64,000 bases of DNA from Streptomyces sp. R21. GTDB lineage: Bacteria; Actinomycetota; Actinomycetes; Streptomycetales; Streptomycetaceae. Every line of letters starts with the position of its first letter. Positions within the stretch are counted from its first letter, which is position 1. Location: assembly GCF_041051975.1 (NCBI RefSeq), contig NZ_CP163435.1, forward strand, positions 682,001 through 746,000, written 5' to 3'. The notes beneath the pieces were generated by a model. The model searched no databases. It saw only the letters and a list, made by a program, of their open reading frames with translations, and was not told where the DNA came from. This document shows, piece after piece, positions 36,220-44,895 of this stretch. A program made the position numbers and the translations under genes.

Positions 36220-37548
36220 CTACGATCCGCCGCCGACCTGCTGGTTGTAGCCGGCCACGATGTTCTCCAGGGCCTTGTCGGCCGACTGCTGGCCGTTGAT
36301 CGCCTTGCCGAGCTCCGTCTTGGTCGGGTCCTCGGTGAGGCTCTTGCCCTTCAGCACCCAGTTCGTCTGCGCGCCGTTGAAGTAGCCGGAGATCGGGGCG
36401 TAGAGCGGGATCGACTCGTTGTACAGCTTGAACGCCGCCTGCGCCGCCTCGGACTTGAAGGGGTACTTCGGGTTCAGACCGCTCTCGACCGGCAGGAACC
36501 CGGACGCCTCACACAGCGCCCGGTAGTGGGCCGGCTCGTACAGCCAGGACAGGAACTTCGTCGCGGCGGTGGCCGCGGCGCCGTTGTTGTTGAAGCCGAC
36601 CGTCATGCCGCCGCTGTTGACGTCGCTGGCCTGCACCGGCTCGGCGGGCGTCGGGACGCTCGCCCAGTCGAACTTCTTGATGCTCTCCGCGAAGGCGGGA
36701 ACCTGCCATACGCCGGACCAGTAGGCGACCACGTCACCGCTCTGGAACATGGCCGACGGGTCGGCGCCGCTGGTCCACACCGACTTCGGCATGGTCTTGT
36801 CGTCGTTCAGTCCGACGAAGTACTTGACGGCCTTCTTGGTCGCCGCGTCCACCGAGAACTTGCCGGAGGAGTCCGCGTGGACGTACTTCCCGCCCATCTC
36901 GTACACCATGGCGCGGAGCCGGGACGGCGACTGGTCGAACGTCAGGGAGTACTTGGCGCCGGTCTTCTCCCGGACCTTGTTCGCCGCCTTGATGAAGTCG
37001 GTCCAGGTCCAGGTCTTCTGGGGCGAGGCCGGGACCGCGACGCCTGCCTTCTTGAACAGCGTCTTGTTGATGAACAGGCCGGACGCGGTGACGTCCGAGG
37101 GGATGGACAGCACCTTCCCGGACGAGTCCTTGGCGAGGAAGTTGGCGTTGATGTTGTTGCTCTTGTTGTTGGCGATGGAGCTGAGGTCGAGCAGCTTGTT
37201 CGACCAGATCGGGTCCAGCGCCGGCACGGCCGCCACGTCGGGCAGAGAGTTCGCCTGCGCGGCGTTGTGCAGCTTCGTCGGGTAGCCGTCGTAGGGGATG
37301 TTGACGAGCTTGACGTTGACGCCGGTTTCCTTCTTGTACTGCGCAACCATCTTCTTCCAGCCCGCGTCCTGCCCCGGAACCGTGGAGATCCAGAACGTCA
37401 GCGACTTGGACGTACCGCCCGAGTCCGACCCCCCACCGCAGGCGGAGAGCAGCAGGGCTCCTGCCGTGGCCACGGCAGCGAGAGGAACCAGGCGGCGCAG
37501 ACCGCCGCGGCCGAGTCGGCGAGAGCGCCGCACACCCACACTGGTCAT
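36220..37548 (-). CDS. Extracellular sugar-binding lipoprotein of CUT1 ABC transporter
   Basis: 442 residues from ATG 37548. The N-terminus is basic, then hydrophobic, ending in the lipobox LLLSAC, so the mature protein is a membrane-anchored lipoprotein. The rest is a type I/cluster D solute-binding protein (SBP_bac_1) with SLTFWISTVPGQDAGW, LPDVAAVPALDPIW and YWSGVWQVPAFAES. It captures an oligosaccharide for the two downstream permeases. A GAAAGCGC motif lies about 235 bp upstream and the ROK regulator gene precedes it on the same strand. Confidence 0.92.
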   Translation of the reverse strand: MTSVGVRRSRRLGRGGLRRLVPLAAVATAGALLLSACGGGSDSGGTSKSLTFWISTVPGQDAGWKKMVAQYKKETGVNVKLVNIPYDGYPTKLHNAAQANSLPDVAAVPALDPIWSNKLLDLSSIANNKSNNINANFLAKDSSGKVLSIPSDVTASGLFINKTLFKKAGVAVPASPQKTWTWTDFIKAANKVREKTGAKYSLTFDQSPSRLRAMVYEMGGKYVHADSSGKFSVDAATKKAVKYFVGLNDDKTMPKSVWTSGADPSAMFQSGDVVAYWSGVWQVPAFAESIKKFDWASVPTPAEPVQASDVNSGGMTVGFNNNGAAATAATKFLSWLYEPAHYRALCEASGFLPVESGLNPKYPFKSEAAQAAFKLYNESIPLYAPISGYFNGAQTNWVLKGKSLTEDPTKTELGKAINGQQSADKALENIVAGYNQQVGGGS

Positions 37549-37782
37549 CTTCAATCCCTTTTCGTCGTAGCGGAAGAAGCACGGCGCCAGCCGAGGCGGC
37601 ACGGGTGCATTTTGCGGGAAATTTCGCTTTCCGGGGGCACGGCCTCGCCCGGCCGCGTCGCTCCTTGACGGGTGGGATCCCCGGCCATGAGGGCCGTCGT
37701 CGCACGAACACGCCCTCGTGCGGCTGCCGTACTTCGCGTACGGGCGGGAGGCTCACTCCGAGTCGGCGTCCCGGCCGACTTA

Positions 37783-37795
37783 GAAAGCGCTTGTC
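37783..37795. promoter_or_regulatory. LacI-type operator-like motif upstream of the ABC operon
   Basis: GAAAGCGCTTGTC contains the palindromic core AAGCGCTT and resembles the GAAAGCGCTTTC half-sites bound by LacI-family repressors. The same GAAAGCGC occurs upstream of the PAP2 phosphatase gene at 40255, suggesting common control. The rest of the 276-base gap shows no other clear signal. Confidence 0.45.
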
Positions 37796-37824
37796 CGGAC
37801 ATTGGCAGACCGAGTCGGAAGCCG

Positions 37825-38967
37825 TCAATCCTTCGCCCGCGCTGCCTCGGTCACGGTTTGGACTCCCCGGGCGACCGCGAGCCGGGCGGCACCCACGACC
37901 GTACCCAGGTCCCCCACCGTGCTGCTGACCACTTCGGTGGGCCAGCTCAGCCGTGCCAGCTCGGCCCGCACACCGGGCAGGAGCTGCGGGTCCGCGCCGG
38001 TGCTGCCGCCCAGCACGATCATTCCCGGGTCCAGTACGGCGGTCACGGCGGCGGCGAGGCGGCCCACGTCCGTGGCATGGCGGCCGACGACGGCGCGGGC
38101 CGCGGCCCGGCCCTCCCCGGCGAGCGCGAAGAGACGCTCGGCGGTGCGGGGGCACGGCCCGTCGGCGTCCGGCCAGGCCTCGGCGGCCCGGCGCAGCAGC
38201 GAGCGGGCGCCGATGTACTCCTCCAGGGCCTCGTGGCGCGGCTCACGGCCGTCGTCCCACGGGTAGGGCAGCCGGGCCAGCTCTCCCGCGGCGCCGTTGG
38301 CTCCGCGCAGCACCCGGCCACCGACCACGATGCCGAGGCCGATGCCCACGCCGATGCGCAGATAGCCGAAGGTGTCCTGGCCGCGGGCGGCGCCCTCGTG
38401 CAGTTCCGCGAGCGCGGCGCAGTTGACGTTGTTCTCCAGCTGGACGGGAACGCCCGGCGGCAGCGCGACGGCCATGGCGTCGAAGACGGGGCCCGCCTTG
38501 GCCGTCGCCGGGCGCACGGCGGTGCCCTCCCGCTGCGCCGTGACGTCACCGACGGCCACCACGATGGTGCGCAGCGGAACGTCGGCGGACAGCGCGTCGA
38601 GGGCGTGGCGCACCACGTCGGCGGCCTCCTCCCGGGGACCGTCGGCCTGAGCGAGCAGGGTGCCGTCCAGGGCGCAGGCACGCACCCGGGTGAGAGCGGG
38701 GCCCAGGTCGACGGCGAGGACCGCGCCGGCGGCCGGTCCCAGGCGGTACACCGCGGCGGTGCGGCCCGTGCCGCTGGAAGCGGTGCCGGAGTGGGCGGCG
38801 AGCCCGGCGCTCTCCAGCTCCGCGACGGCCGAGGACACCGTCGGTTTGGACAGGCCCGCCAGGCTCGCGAGCTGCGGCCGGGTCGCCCTGCCCGCCCCCG
38901 CCAGCACGGCGAACACCGCGCTCGCGCTCTCGGTCAGGCGGGGCGCGTTCGCCACGTCGTGTTCCAC
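37825..38967 (-). CDS. ROK family transcriptional regulator
   Basis: 380 residues from GTG 38967, chosen for GGGAG four bases upstream. The MarR-like winged helix (about 10-70) contains RPQLASLAGLSKPTVSSAVAELESAGL. The ROK sugar-kinase-like domain (about 85-370) contains VLAVDLGPALTRVRACALDG, LENNVNCAALAEL, and FGYLRIGVGIGLGIVVGGRVLRG. The zinc-binding cysteine cluster of glucokinase-type ROK proteins is not obvious here. It probably represses the ABC-enzyme operon downstream and/or the divergent kinase in response to a sugar. An 8-bp inverted repeat lies between it and the kinase. Confidence 0.9.
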   Translation of the reverse strand: MEHDVANAPRLTESASAVFAVLAGAGRATRPQLASLAGLSKPTVSSAVAELESAGLAAHSGTASSGTGRTAAVYRLGPAAGAVLAVDLGPALTRVRACALDGTLLAQADGPREEAADVVRHALDALSADVPLRTIVVAVGDVTAQREGTAVRPATAKAGPVFDAMAVALPPGVPVQLENNVNCAALAELHEGAARGQDTFGYLRIGVGIGLGIVVGGRVLRGANGAAGELARLPYPWDDGREPRHEALEEYIGARSLLRRAAEAWPDADGPCPRTAERLFALAGEGRAAARAVVGRHATDVGRLAAAVTAVLDPGMIVLGGSTGADPQLLPGVRAELARLSWPTEVVSSTVGDLGTVVGAARLAVARGVQTVTEAARAKD

Positions 38968-39122
38968 AGTTCTCCCGCACAGGTCGACGGCCGCGCTCCC
39001 GGCCGGGTCGGCTCCGCGGGATGCGGCATGGGATGCCCTGGCGTCGCGGTTCCCGGCCCCGCGGCGGCCCGGTGGGACCGCTCGGTGGTCGAGTGCGCGA
39101 TGCCTCTTGACACGCACCTTAC

Positions 39123-39146
39123 TTCGTTAGTTAACTTCCTAACGAA
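39123..39146. promoter_or_regulatory. Inverted repeat, candidate ROK operator
   Basis: TTCGTTAG (39123-39130) and CTAACGAA (39139-39146) are perfect arms around an A/T-rich 8-base spacer that itself completes AGTTAACT. It is located between the divergent ROK regulator and kinase genes. ROK repressors such as NagC and Streptomyces Rok7B7-type proteins bind A/T-cored dyads of this kind. Confidence 0.6.
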
Positions 39147-39275
39147 TGTCACGGTACTCGCCTGCCGTGCTCCGCCAGAAGCCCGTCCCGGGGCTTCCCT
39201 AGTTCTTCAACTCCCCTGTCTTCAGGCACGGTTCGCCCGCCGTCGCAGCACCATGCAACGACGTAAAGAGGATCC

Positions 39276-40184
39276 GTGCAGGACACCCCTTTCTCGCACC
39301 CGCTTGTCGTGGGTATCGACGTGGGCGGCACCAAGACGCAATTGCGCGCCTTCGCGGGCGACACCCGCGTCGCCGATCATGTCCGCCCCAGCAGCGGCTG
39401 GCGGCCGCACGACCCCGTGGCCGCCGCCGGCTGGCTGGCGGCGCTGGTCGCCGAGGCACTGCCGGCGGGCGCACGCCCGTCCGCCGTCGCCGTGGGCGGC
39501 CACGCCTGCGAGACCCCTCGCCAGTGCACCCAGATCCGCACCGCCCTGCACCTGCACTTCGACGCGCCCGCACTCGTCGTGGGGGACGCCGAACTGCTGG
39601 TGCCCGCCGCCGGGTTGCAGACGGGCGTCGGCCTGGTCGCCGGCACCGGTTCCGTCGCTGTCGGCCGCCTCCGCGACGGCAGTCCCGTCCAGGTCGGCGG
39701 CTGGGGCGCGATGCTCGGCGACGAGGGCGGTTCTGCCGGTCTCGTCCGCGAGGCGGTCCGGGCCGTCTGGGCGGCGCACGACCGCGGGGAGGAACCCGAC
39801 GCGCTCGCCAAGGGCCTTCTCACCGCGTTCGACGTCGACGAAGTACCGGCGCTCGGCGCGGCGCTGGAGCGGGCCACGGACGTCTCCGCGCAGTGGGGCC
39901 GGCACGCGCCGGCCGTGTTCGCCGCCGCCGAGGCGGGCTCGCCGCTCGCACGCACGGTGATCAACGACGGCGGCCGCTCACTGGCCGCGCTCGTCGCACG
40001 GCTCGCCGCCCGTGGGGTGGCGGTCGACGACGTCGTGATCGCGGGCAGCACCGTCCTCGCCCAATCCGCCCTGTACGACGCCTTCGTGACGTCCCTGGCC
40101 GCGAGCGTGCCCGGGGCCCGGCCGCGTCCCCTCGACGGGGCGCCGGTCGACGGAGCGGTGGCGATGGCCCGTTCACTCGTATGA
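39276..40184 (+). CDS. N-acetylglucosamine kinase-like ATPase (BadF/BadG/BcrA/BcrD family)
   Basis: 302 residues from GTG 39276 (AGAGGA ahead). The ASKHA-fold phosphate-1 motif is VVGIDVGGTKTQLRAF, the phosphate-2 region is GLVAGTGSVAVG, and WGAMLGDEGGSAGLVREAVR is the signature of the GlcNAc-kinase/BadF group. The adenosine motif region is VVIAGSTVLAQS. It would phosphorylate an amino sugar or related sugar released from the oligosaccharide imported by the neighbouring transporter. It is divergent from the ROK regulator with a shared operator candidate. Confidence 0.88.
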   Translation: MQDTPFSHPLVVGIDVGGTKTQLRAFAGDTRVADHVRPSSGWRPHDPVAAAGWLAALVAEALPAGARPSAVAVGGHACETPRQCTQIRTALHLHFDAPALVVGDAELLVPAAGLQTGVGLVAGTGSVAVGRLRDGSPVQVGGWGAMLGDEGGSAGLVREAVRAVWAAHDRGEEPDALAKGLLTAFDVDEVPALGAALERATDVSAQWGRHAPAVFAAAEAGSPLARTVINDGGRSLAALVARLAARGVAVDDVVIAGSTVLAQSALYDAFVTSLAASVPGARPRPLDGAPVDGAVAMARSLV

Positions 40185-40254
40185 CATGCGGGCGACGCCG
40201 GAGCCTCCCCGGTCCGACACGACTCGCCCGTAGATCTTCGCTCGTACGGCTTTG

Positions 40255-40278
40255 GAAAGCGCATTCGACGCATGCGTC
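40255..40278. promoter_or_regulatory. GAAAGCGC motif and adjacent 12-bp palindrome
   Basis: GAAAGCGC (40255-40262) repeats the motif seen before the ABC operon. Four bases on is GACGCATGCGTC (40267-40278), a perfect palindrome. Both are about 80-100 bases before the PAP2 phosphatase start, a normal operator position. Confidence 0.45.
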
Positions 40279-40357
40279 ACGTGCCGCACCGTGAGCCGCA
40301 ATCGATCGCACCACCTCCCCCGGCCGCAGGGCCGACGAACTCAAGAGAGGCAGACGC

Positions 40358-42295
40358 ATGCCGTCTTCAGCCGGGCACCACTCCCCCGCGTCGGTCCGTG
40401 AACGAGCCGTGAACCGAAGGGGGTTCCTCAGGACGTCTCTGGGCGCCTCGGCCGGTGTGCTGGCCGCGCCCACCTTCGTGACGTGGCTGGCCGCCGCGGA
40501 CGCGAAGGCCGCCACCGCCCCGGCCGCGTTCGTCGACGACTACAAGACGAACGTCATGGCCAACCAGACGCCCGAGACCAACGCGGTGGTCCGCATTCTC
40601 GGCGGCATGAGCAAGGTGTGGAAGACCGGGGCCGACTGGAACACGGGCACCCCGCTGATGCCCGAGGTGCTGCGCGCCAACATGCGCTACTGCGCCCGGA
40701 TCACCGCCGCCCGCACCGAGGCACAGGCACGCGAGGCGTTCATCTACGACCGCCAGCACCAGAGTTACGCGGTCATCGCAGGCCTCGGCCCGCTCGCCGA
40801 CCTCTACAGGACGGGCGCCAAGGCGGTCACGTCGATCACCAGCGCCCCCGACGGCACGCCCGCCGCCAAGATCGACGACGCGGTGCCGGCCGGCGCTCCG
40901 GCCGGGTCCGCCCTCGGCGCGGGCGCCCACGACTCGGCGCTCGGCAAGGTGGCCGAGCTGGTCGACACGGTGCGCGGCAACTTCGCCTCCGGCAACCCGG
41001 CCAAGTACACCTACCGCTACCCGCGCCCGTGGCGCATGAACGAGGACAGCGAGGTCGTCGACACCGGCACGACCGACGCGCTCGGCTTCCCCGTCTACGA
41101 CTCCGAGGTGGTCGTCGCCCCGCAGTTGCTGCGCCAGCGCTCCACATCGCCGGTCGACGACGGCGGCTACCCCAGCGGTCACACCAACGCCTTCCACCTG
41201 GCCGGGCTGGCGCTCGCGTACGCGGTGCCCGAGCGGTTCCAGGAGCTGGTGGCGCGCGCCTACGAGCTCAGCCACACCCGGATCGTCGCGGGCATGCACT
41301 CCACCGTCGACGTCCTCAGCGGCCGCATCATGGCCACCGCCCTGACCGCCGCCACGCTCGCCGACCCCGCGAACGCGGACCTCAAGGCCGCGGCCCGCGC
41401 CCAGGCCCTCACCTATTTCAAGGAGCAGACCGGCACCACGGCCGACACGCTGTACGCCTACGCGCACTCCGCCGGCGTCGACACGGACCCGTACGCCGAC
41501 CGGGCCGCCAACGCCCGCGCGCTCGAGCCCCGGCTGACGTACGTCCTGACCCGGCACGGCCGCAGCGAGGACCTGACCGTGCCCAGGGGCGCCGAGGTCC
41601 TGCTGGAGACTCGGCTCCCCTACCTCGACGCGGCCCAGCGCCGCGAGGTGCTCCGCACGACCGCCCTGCCGTCCGGGTACGTGCTGCTCGACGGCCCGGA
41701 GCAGTGGGGGCGGCTCAATCTGTTCGCCGCCGCCGACGGGTACGGCGCCTTCGACTCCGACGTGTACGTGACCATGAACGCCGCCGACGGAGGCTTCGGC
41801 GCGGCCGACTCCTGGCGCAACGACATCTCCGGCTGCGGCGGTCTGGTCAAGCGCGGCAGCGGTGCGCTGACCCTGACGGGAGCCAACCGCCACACGGGCG
41901 GCACGGTCGTGGAGGAGGGGTCGTTGACCGCCGGTTCCGCGCAGGCGCTGGGCCACGGCGACGTCCGCGTGCAGGGCGGCCTGCTGCGGGCGACTGCGGC
42001 GGTGCGGGTGCGCGGCGCCTACACGCAGGCGTCCGGCGCGACTCTTGAGGTGACACTCGGCGCGGGCTGCGCGGCCCCGCTGACGGTGGACCAGCGGGTG
42101 CTGCTGAGCCGCGCCAGCGTGCTCTCGCTGCGGCTGGACACCGAGCGTCCGCCGGCCGCGGGCAGCGTGGTCCCGGTGATCCGGACGCGTTCGCTGCGCG
42201 GGCAGTTCGGAAGCGTCGTGGTGCAGGCCGAGGGCTATCGGGCGGTGCCCGTGTACACGGCCGGGGGGCTTGCCGTACGACTGCTGAAGCGGTGA
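40358..42295 (+). CDS. Tat-exported PAP2 (class A acid) phosphatase with C-terminal autotransporter-type repeat
   Basis: 645 residues. The N-terminal NRRGFLRTSLGASAG is a Tat signal. The phosphatidic-acid-phosphatase type 2 motifs are in order: K-Y-T-Y-R-Y-P-R-P (about 217-225), Y-P-S-G-H-T (about 270), and S-H-T-R-I-V-A-G-M-H-S-T-V-D (about 305-318), giving the Lys/Arg, His and His/Asp active site. After about residue 495 the sequence KRGSGALTLTGANRHTGGTVVEEGSL resembles the passenger-associated (PATR) beta-helix repeat of autotransporters, although a Gram-positive has no outer membrane. RBS GAGAGG precedes ATG 40358. It may dephosphorylate an extracellular phosphorylated sugar or polymer for the adjacent locus. 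Confidence 0.85.
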   Translation: MPSSAGHHSPASVRERAVNRRGFLRTSLGASAGVLAAPTFVTWLAAADAKAATAPAAFVDDYKTNVMANQTPETNAVVRILGGMSKVWKTGADWNTGTPLMPEVLRANMRYCARITAARTEAQAREAFIYDRQHQSYAVIAGLGPLADLYRTGAKAVTSITSAPDGTPAAKIDDAVPAGAPAGSALGAGAHDSALGKVAELVDTVRGNFASGNPAKYTYRYPRPWRMNEDSEVVDTGTTDALGFPVYDSEVVVAPQLLRQRSTSPVDDGGYPSGHTNAFHLAGLALAYAVPERFQELVARAYELSHTRIVAGMHSTVDVLSGRIMATALTAATLADPANADLKAAARAQALTYFKEQTGTTADTLYAYAHSAGVDTDPYADRAANARALEPRLTYVLTRHGRSEDLTVPRGAEVLLETRLPYLDAAQRREVLRTTALPSGYVLLDGPEQWGRLNLFAAADGYGAFDSDVYVTMNAADGGFGAADSWRNDISGCGGLVKRGSGALTLTGANRHTGGTVVEEGSLTAGSAQALGHGDVRVQGGLLRATAAVRVRGAYTQASGATLEVTLGAGCAAPLTVDQRVLLSRASVLSLRLDTERPPAAGSVVPVIRTRSLRGQFGSVVVQAEGYRAVPVYTAGGLAVRLLKR

Positions 42296-42440
42296 CCTCG
42301 CCGGTCGCCATCGCCTGAGTGCTGAGCGGCGGTCGCGCGTCGGGTCTTGCGCGCGGCCGCCGCACCGCCGATTCAACGGCCGCCGCGTGGCGATGTCACA
42401 CTTCGGCCGCTCGGTCCCTCTTGGATGCGGACACTCTTAT

Positions 42441-42451
42441 GCACTGAGTGC
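42441..42451. promoter_or_regulatory. Copy of the GCACT-G-AGTGC operator
   Basis: GCACTGAGTGC is identical to the operator just upstream of the tetR gene at 59121. It sits 22 bases before the start of the alpha/beta hydrolase, ahead of CAGGAGG, a position suited to repression. Confidence 0.65.
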
Positions 42452-42472
42452 CGACCCTTACAGGAGGCCGTC

Positions 42473-43321
42473 ATGAACGAGATCGAGCTGTCGGGCGGGA
42501 CCATCGAGTACACGGACACCGGCGGCGACGGCCCTGTCCTCGTGCTCCTGCACGGCTTCATGATGGACGCCTCCCTGTGGGACGAGACGATCGCCGGGCT
42601 GTCCGCCGACCACCGCTGCGTGGCGCCGACGCTGCCCCTGGGCGCGCACCGTCTCGGGATGCGGGCCGACGCCGACCTGTCGCTGCCCGGGGTGGCCCGC
42701 CTGGTCGCGGAGTTCCTGGAACGGCTCGATCTGCGCGACGTCACGCTCGTCGGCAACGACACGGGCGGAGCGCTGGTCCAGCTGCTCATGGCCGAGGGAG
42801 CGGCACGGGTGGGGTCGGTCGTACTCGTCTCCTGCGACGCCTTCGACAACTTCCCGCCGGGACTGACCGGCAGGACGCTCGTGCTCACCGGCAGGCTCTC
42901 GCCGCGGATGTTCGGGCTGTTCATGCAGCAGATGCGGCTACGACCGCTGCGGCGGCTCCCGATCGCGTTCGGATGGCTGACCAAGCGGGGCGACGCCGCC
43001 ACCGCCCGCTGGATCCGGCCGGTCCTGCGGCGGCAGGACATCCGCCGCGACACCGTGCGCGTCCTGCGAGCGGCGGCCGCGGACACCGGCCTGCTGCTCA
43101 CCGCTGCCGAACGCCTGCCCGATTTCGACCGGCCCGCCCTCGTCGTCTGGGCCACCGGTGACAGGGTGATGCCGCCCGAGCACGGCCGGCGTCTGGCCGC
43201 GCTCCTTCCGCAGGCCCGGCTGGTCGAGGTGGCGGACACCCGCACCCTCGTGCCCCTGGACCAGCCCGCGGAACTCGCGCGTGCCGTGCGGGAGTTCACC
43301 CGCGCCCCGCACGTCACCTGA
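42473..43321 (+). CDS. Alpha/beta hydrolase
   Basis: 282 residues from ATG 42473 behind CAGGAGG (42461-42467). The oxyanion strand is VLLHGFMMDASLWDETI. The nucleophile elbow position reads VGNDTGGALVQ, with Asp in the G-x-N/D-x-G elbow (as in haloalkane dehalogenases), not the usual Ser. The late acid/His region (VVWATGDRVMPPEHGRRL, then a C-terminal TRTLVPLDQP) lacks the usual clear catalytic H at the last loop. The protein therefore has a dehalogenase-like elbow and needs a family check. A TetR-type operator identical to that at 59 kb precedes it. Confidence 0.85.
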   Translation: MNEIELSGGTIEYTDTGGDGPVLVLLHGFMMDASLWDETIAGLSADHRCVAPTLPLGAHRLGMRADADLSLPGVARLVAEFLERLDLRDVTLVGNDTGGALVQLLMAEGAARVGSVVLVSCDAFDNFPPGLTGRTLVLTGRLSPRMFGLFMQQMRLRPLRRLPIAFGWLTKRGDAATARWIRPVLRRQDIRRDTVRVLRAAAADTGLLLTAAERLPDFDRPALVVWATGDRVMPPEHGRRLAALLPQARLVEVADTRTLVPLDQPAELARAVREFTRAPHVT

Positions 43322-43355
43322 GGCCAATGTCCGAGAGCTGCGCTACGTTTCCCCC

Positions 43356-44054
43356 ATGACGCAATTCGTACTGGTGGCAGGTGCATGGCTCGGAGCGTGG
43401 GCGTGGGACGAGGTGGTGCCCGAGCTGCGTGCGGCCGGGCACGGCGTCCACCCCCTGACGCTGTCGGGTGTCGCCGACAGACAGGACGAACCGGTCGGGA
43501 CGCAGACCCATGTGCAGGACATCGTCGGCGAGGTCGAGCGCCTCGATCTGCACGACGTGGTCCTGGTCGGGCACAGCTACTCGGGCATTCCGGTCGGCCA
43601 GGCCGCCGCCCGCCTCGGCGACCGGCTGGCACATGTGGTGTACGTGGACGCCAATCTGCCGACCGACGGCGAGTCGTTCGTCTCCACCTGGTGGCAGGGC
43701 GCGGAGAGACTGCAGGCCGTGCTCGACGAGAACGACGGGTGCTGGCCGCCGCTGACCGCCGCCGAGTACGACGGGCAGGGCCTGTCCGACGAGCAGATCT
43801 CGCGGATCGCGGGCGGCTCGACCCCGCAGCCGGGCGCCACCCTGTCCGACCCGGCCGTGCTGAAGCGACCGCTCGACGAGCTCCCCACCACGTACATCAA
43901 GTGCCTGCTCGACGGCGACGAGCCGAACGACGACGCGGCCGAGCTGCTCAGGAGCAAGCAGTGGCAGCTCGTCGAGATGGACACCGGTCACTGGCCGATG
44001 TTCTCGCAGCCGCACGAGCTGGCCCGGATCCTCCTGCGGTCCGCCACGCACTGA
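43356..44054 (+). CDS. Alpha/beta hydrolase, esterase/salicylate-esterase-like
   Basis: 232 residues from ATG 43356. The N-terminus FVLVAGAWLGAWAWDEVVPEL is the H-G-A-W-like oxyanion strand of the plant methyl-ester-type hydrolases, with A in place of H. The nucleophile elbow is G-H-S-Y-S-G (Ser), and the C-terminal MDTGHWPMFSQP provides the catalytic His. No Shine-Dalgarno is visible. TACGTT lies 7 bases before the ATG and could be a -10 box, so the transcript may be leaderless. It follows the other hydrolase by 34 bases. Confidence 0.88.
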   Translation: MTQFVLVAGAWLGAWAWDEVVPELRAAGHGVHPLTLSGVADRQDEPVGTQTHVQDIVGEVERLDLHDVVLVGHSYSGIPVGQAAARLGDRLAHVVYVDANLPTDGESFVSTWWQGAERLQAVLDENDGCWPPLTAAEYDGQGLSDEQISRIAGGSTPQPGATLSDPAVLKRPLDELPTTYIKCLLDGDEPNDDAAELLRSKQWQLVEMDTGHWPMFSQPHELARILLRSATH

Positions 44055-44091
44055 CCGCACGCGCCACGGGGCCCCCGAACGGATTGCCCCG

Positions 44092-44799
44092 CTACGGCGT
44101 CGTCCTGGCCTCCAGGTCGTGGCGGGTGTCGTCGCCGTACACCCCGGTCTCGTCGCCCCGGATGCCGTACCAGAGCTGGAAGCGGGCCACGGCGGCGGTG
44201 AGGGTGGCGTCGTAGGTGCCGCTGGTGGCGCCGCTGGTGTAGACGTCCGGGATGCGCAGCAGCCGCTGCTGGAGTTCGGTGACCTCGGGACCGTTGTCGC
44301 CCTCGCGCAGGGTGCCCGCGCCGTCGGGGTCGGCGGCCCCTGAGGGGGCGCGGACGCCGGGTGTCGCCGAAGGCGGGTTCGCGGTTCCCGCCCGCTCGTC
44401 CGTGTCGTCGCCGGGCAGCAGGAGCGCGGCGGCGAAGCCTGCCAGGGCCGCCACGAGCACGGCGACGCCGATCGCGGTCCGGCGCAGTACGGCCTCGCGC
44501 CCGCGATCCGAGTGGCGACCGCCCGCTTTCGGACTCCGGCTGCCCAAGGCTCCCGGTTCGGTCGCCACCGGTGGCAGTTCCTCGGTCTCGCTCTCCTCCA
44601 CGGGCGGCAGAAACGTCGGGGCGGGGGCGGCTGCCATCACGACGGGCTCATCGGGCTCCCCCAGGGCCTCGCGGCGGTCGTTCTCACGTACCTGCCGCAC
44701 CAGCTCTGCCAGCGCCTCCGTCCGGCGGCGGAGCTGGACTCGGGTGGGTTCGAGCGCCGGGCGCCGCGCAGGGCGCCCGGGTCCGGGCGGTATCGACAC
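44092..44799 (-). CDS. Membrane-anchored peptidoglycan-binding protein
   Basis: 235 residues from GTG 44799 (GGAGAGCG ahead). A basic, proline-rich cytoplasmic N-terminus, a single transmembrane helix (AIGVAVLVAALAGFAAALLL, about 110-129), an extracellular Pro/Ala/Thr linker, and a C-terminal PG_binding_1 domain (about 165-235: LREGDNGPEVTELQQRLL, YGDDTRHDLE). It probably anchors to peptidoglycan outside the membrane. Such proteins often sit next to sigma factors, but here it converges with an esterase gene. The role is unknown. Confidence 0.82.
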   Translation of the reverse strand: MSIPPGPGRPARRPALEPTRVQLRRRTEALAELVRQVRENDRREALGEPDEPVVMAAAPAPTFLPPVEESETEELPPVATEPGALGSRSPKAGGRHSDRGREAVLRRTAIGVAVLVAALAGFAAALLLPGDDTDERAGTANPPSATPGVRAPSGAADPDGAGTLREGDNGPEVTELQQRLLRIPDVYTSGATSGTYDATLTAAVARFQLWYGIRGDETGVYGDDTRHDLEARTTP

Positions 44800-44895
44800 A
44801 CCGCTCTCCTCTCATGTGTGCGGTTTCCCGCCATCCCCGTGGAGAGATACGCGGGCATCGGCCCGCCGGTTCAGCACGCACCTCACCTCATCAAG

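Noticed and set aside
35776..37668. 630-residue plus-strand open frame opposite the binding protein and permease
   Set aside because: Antisense shadow; minus strand encodes a clear lipoprotein and permease.
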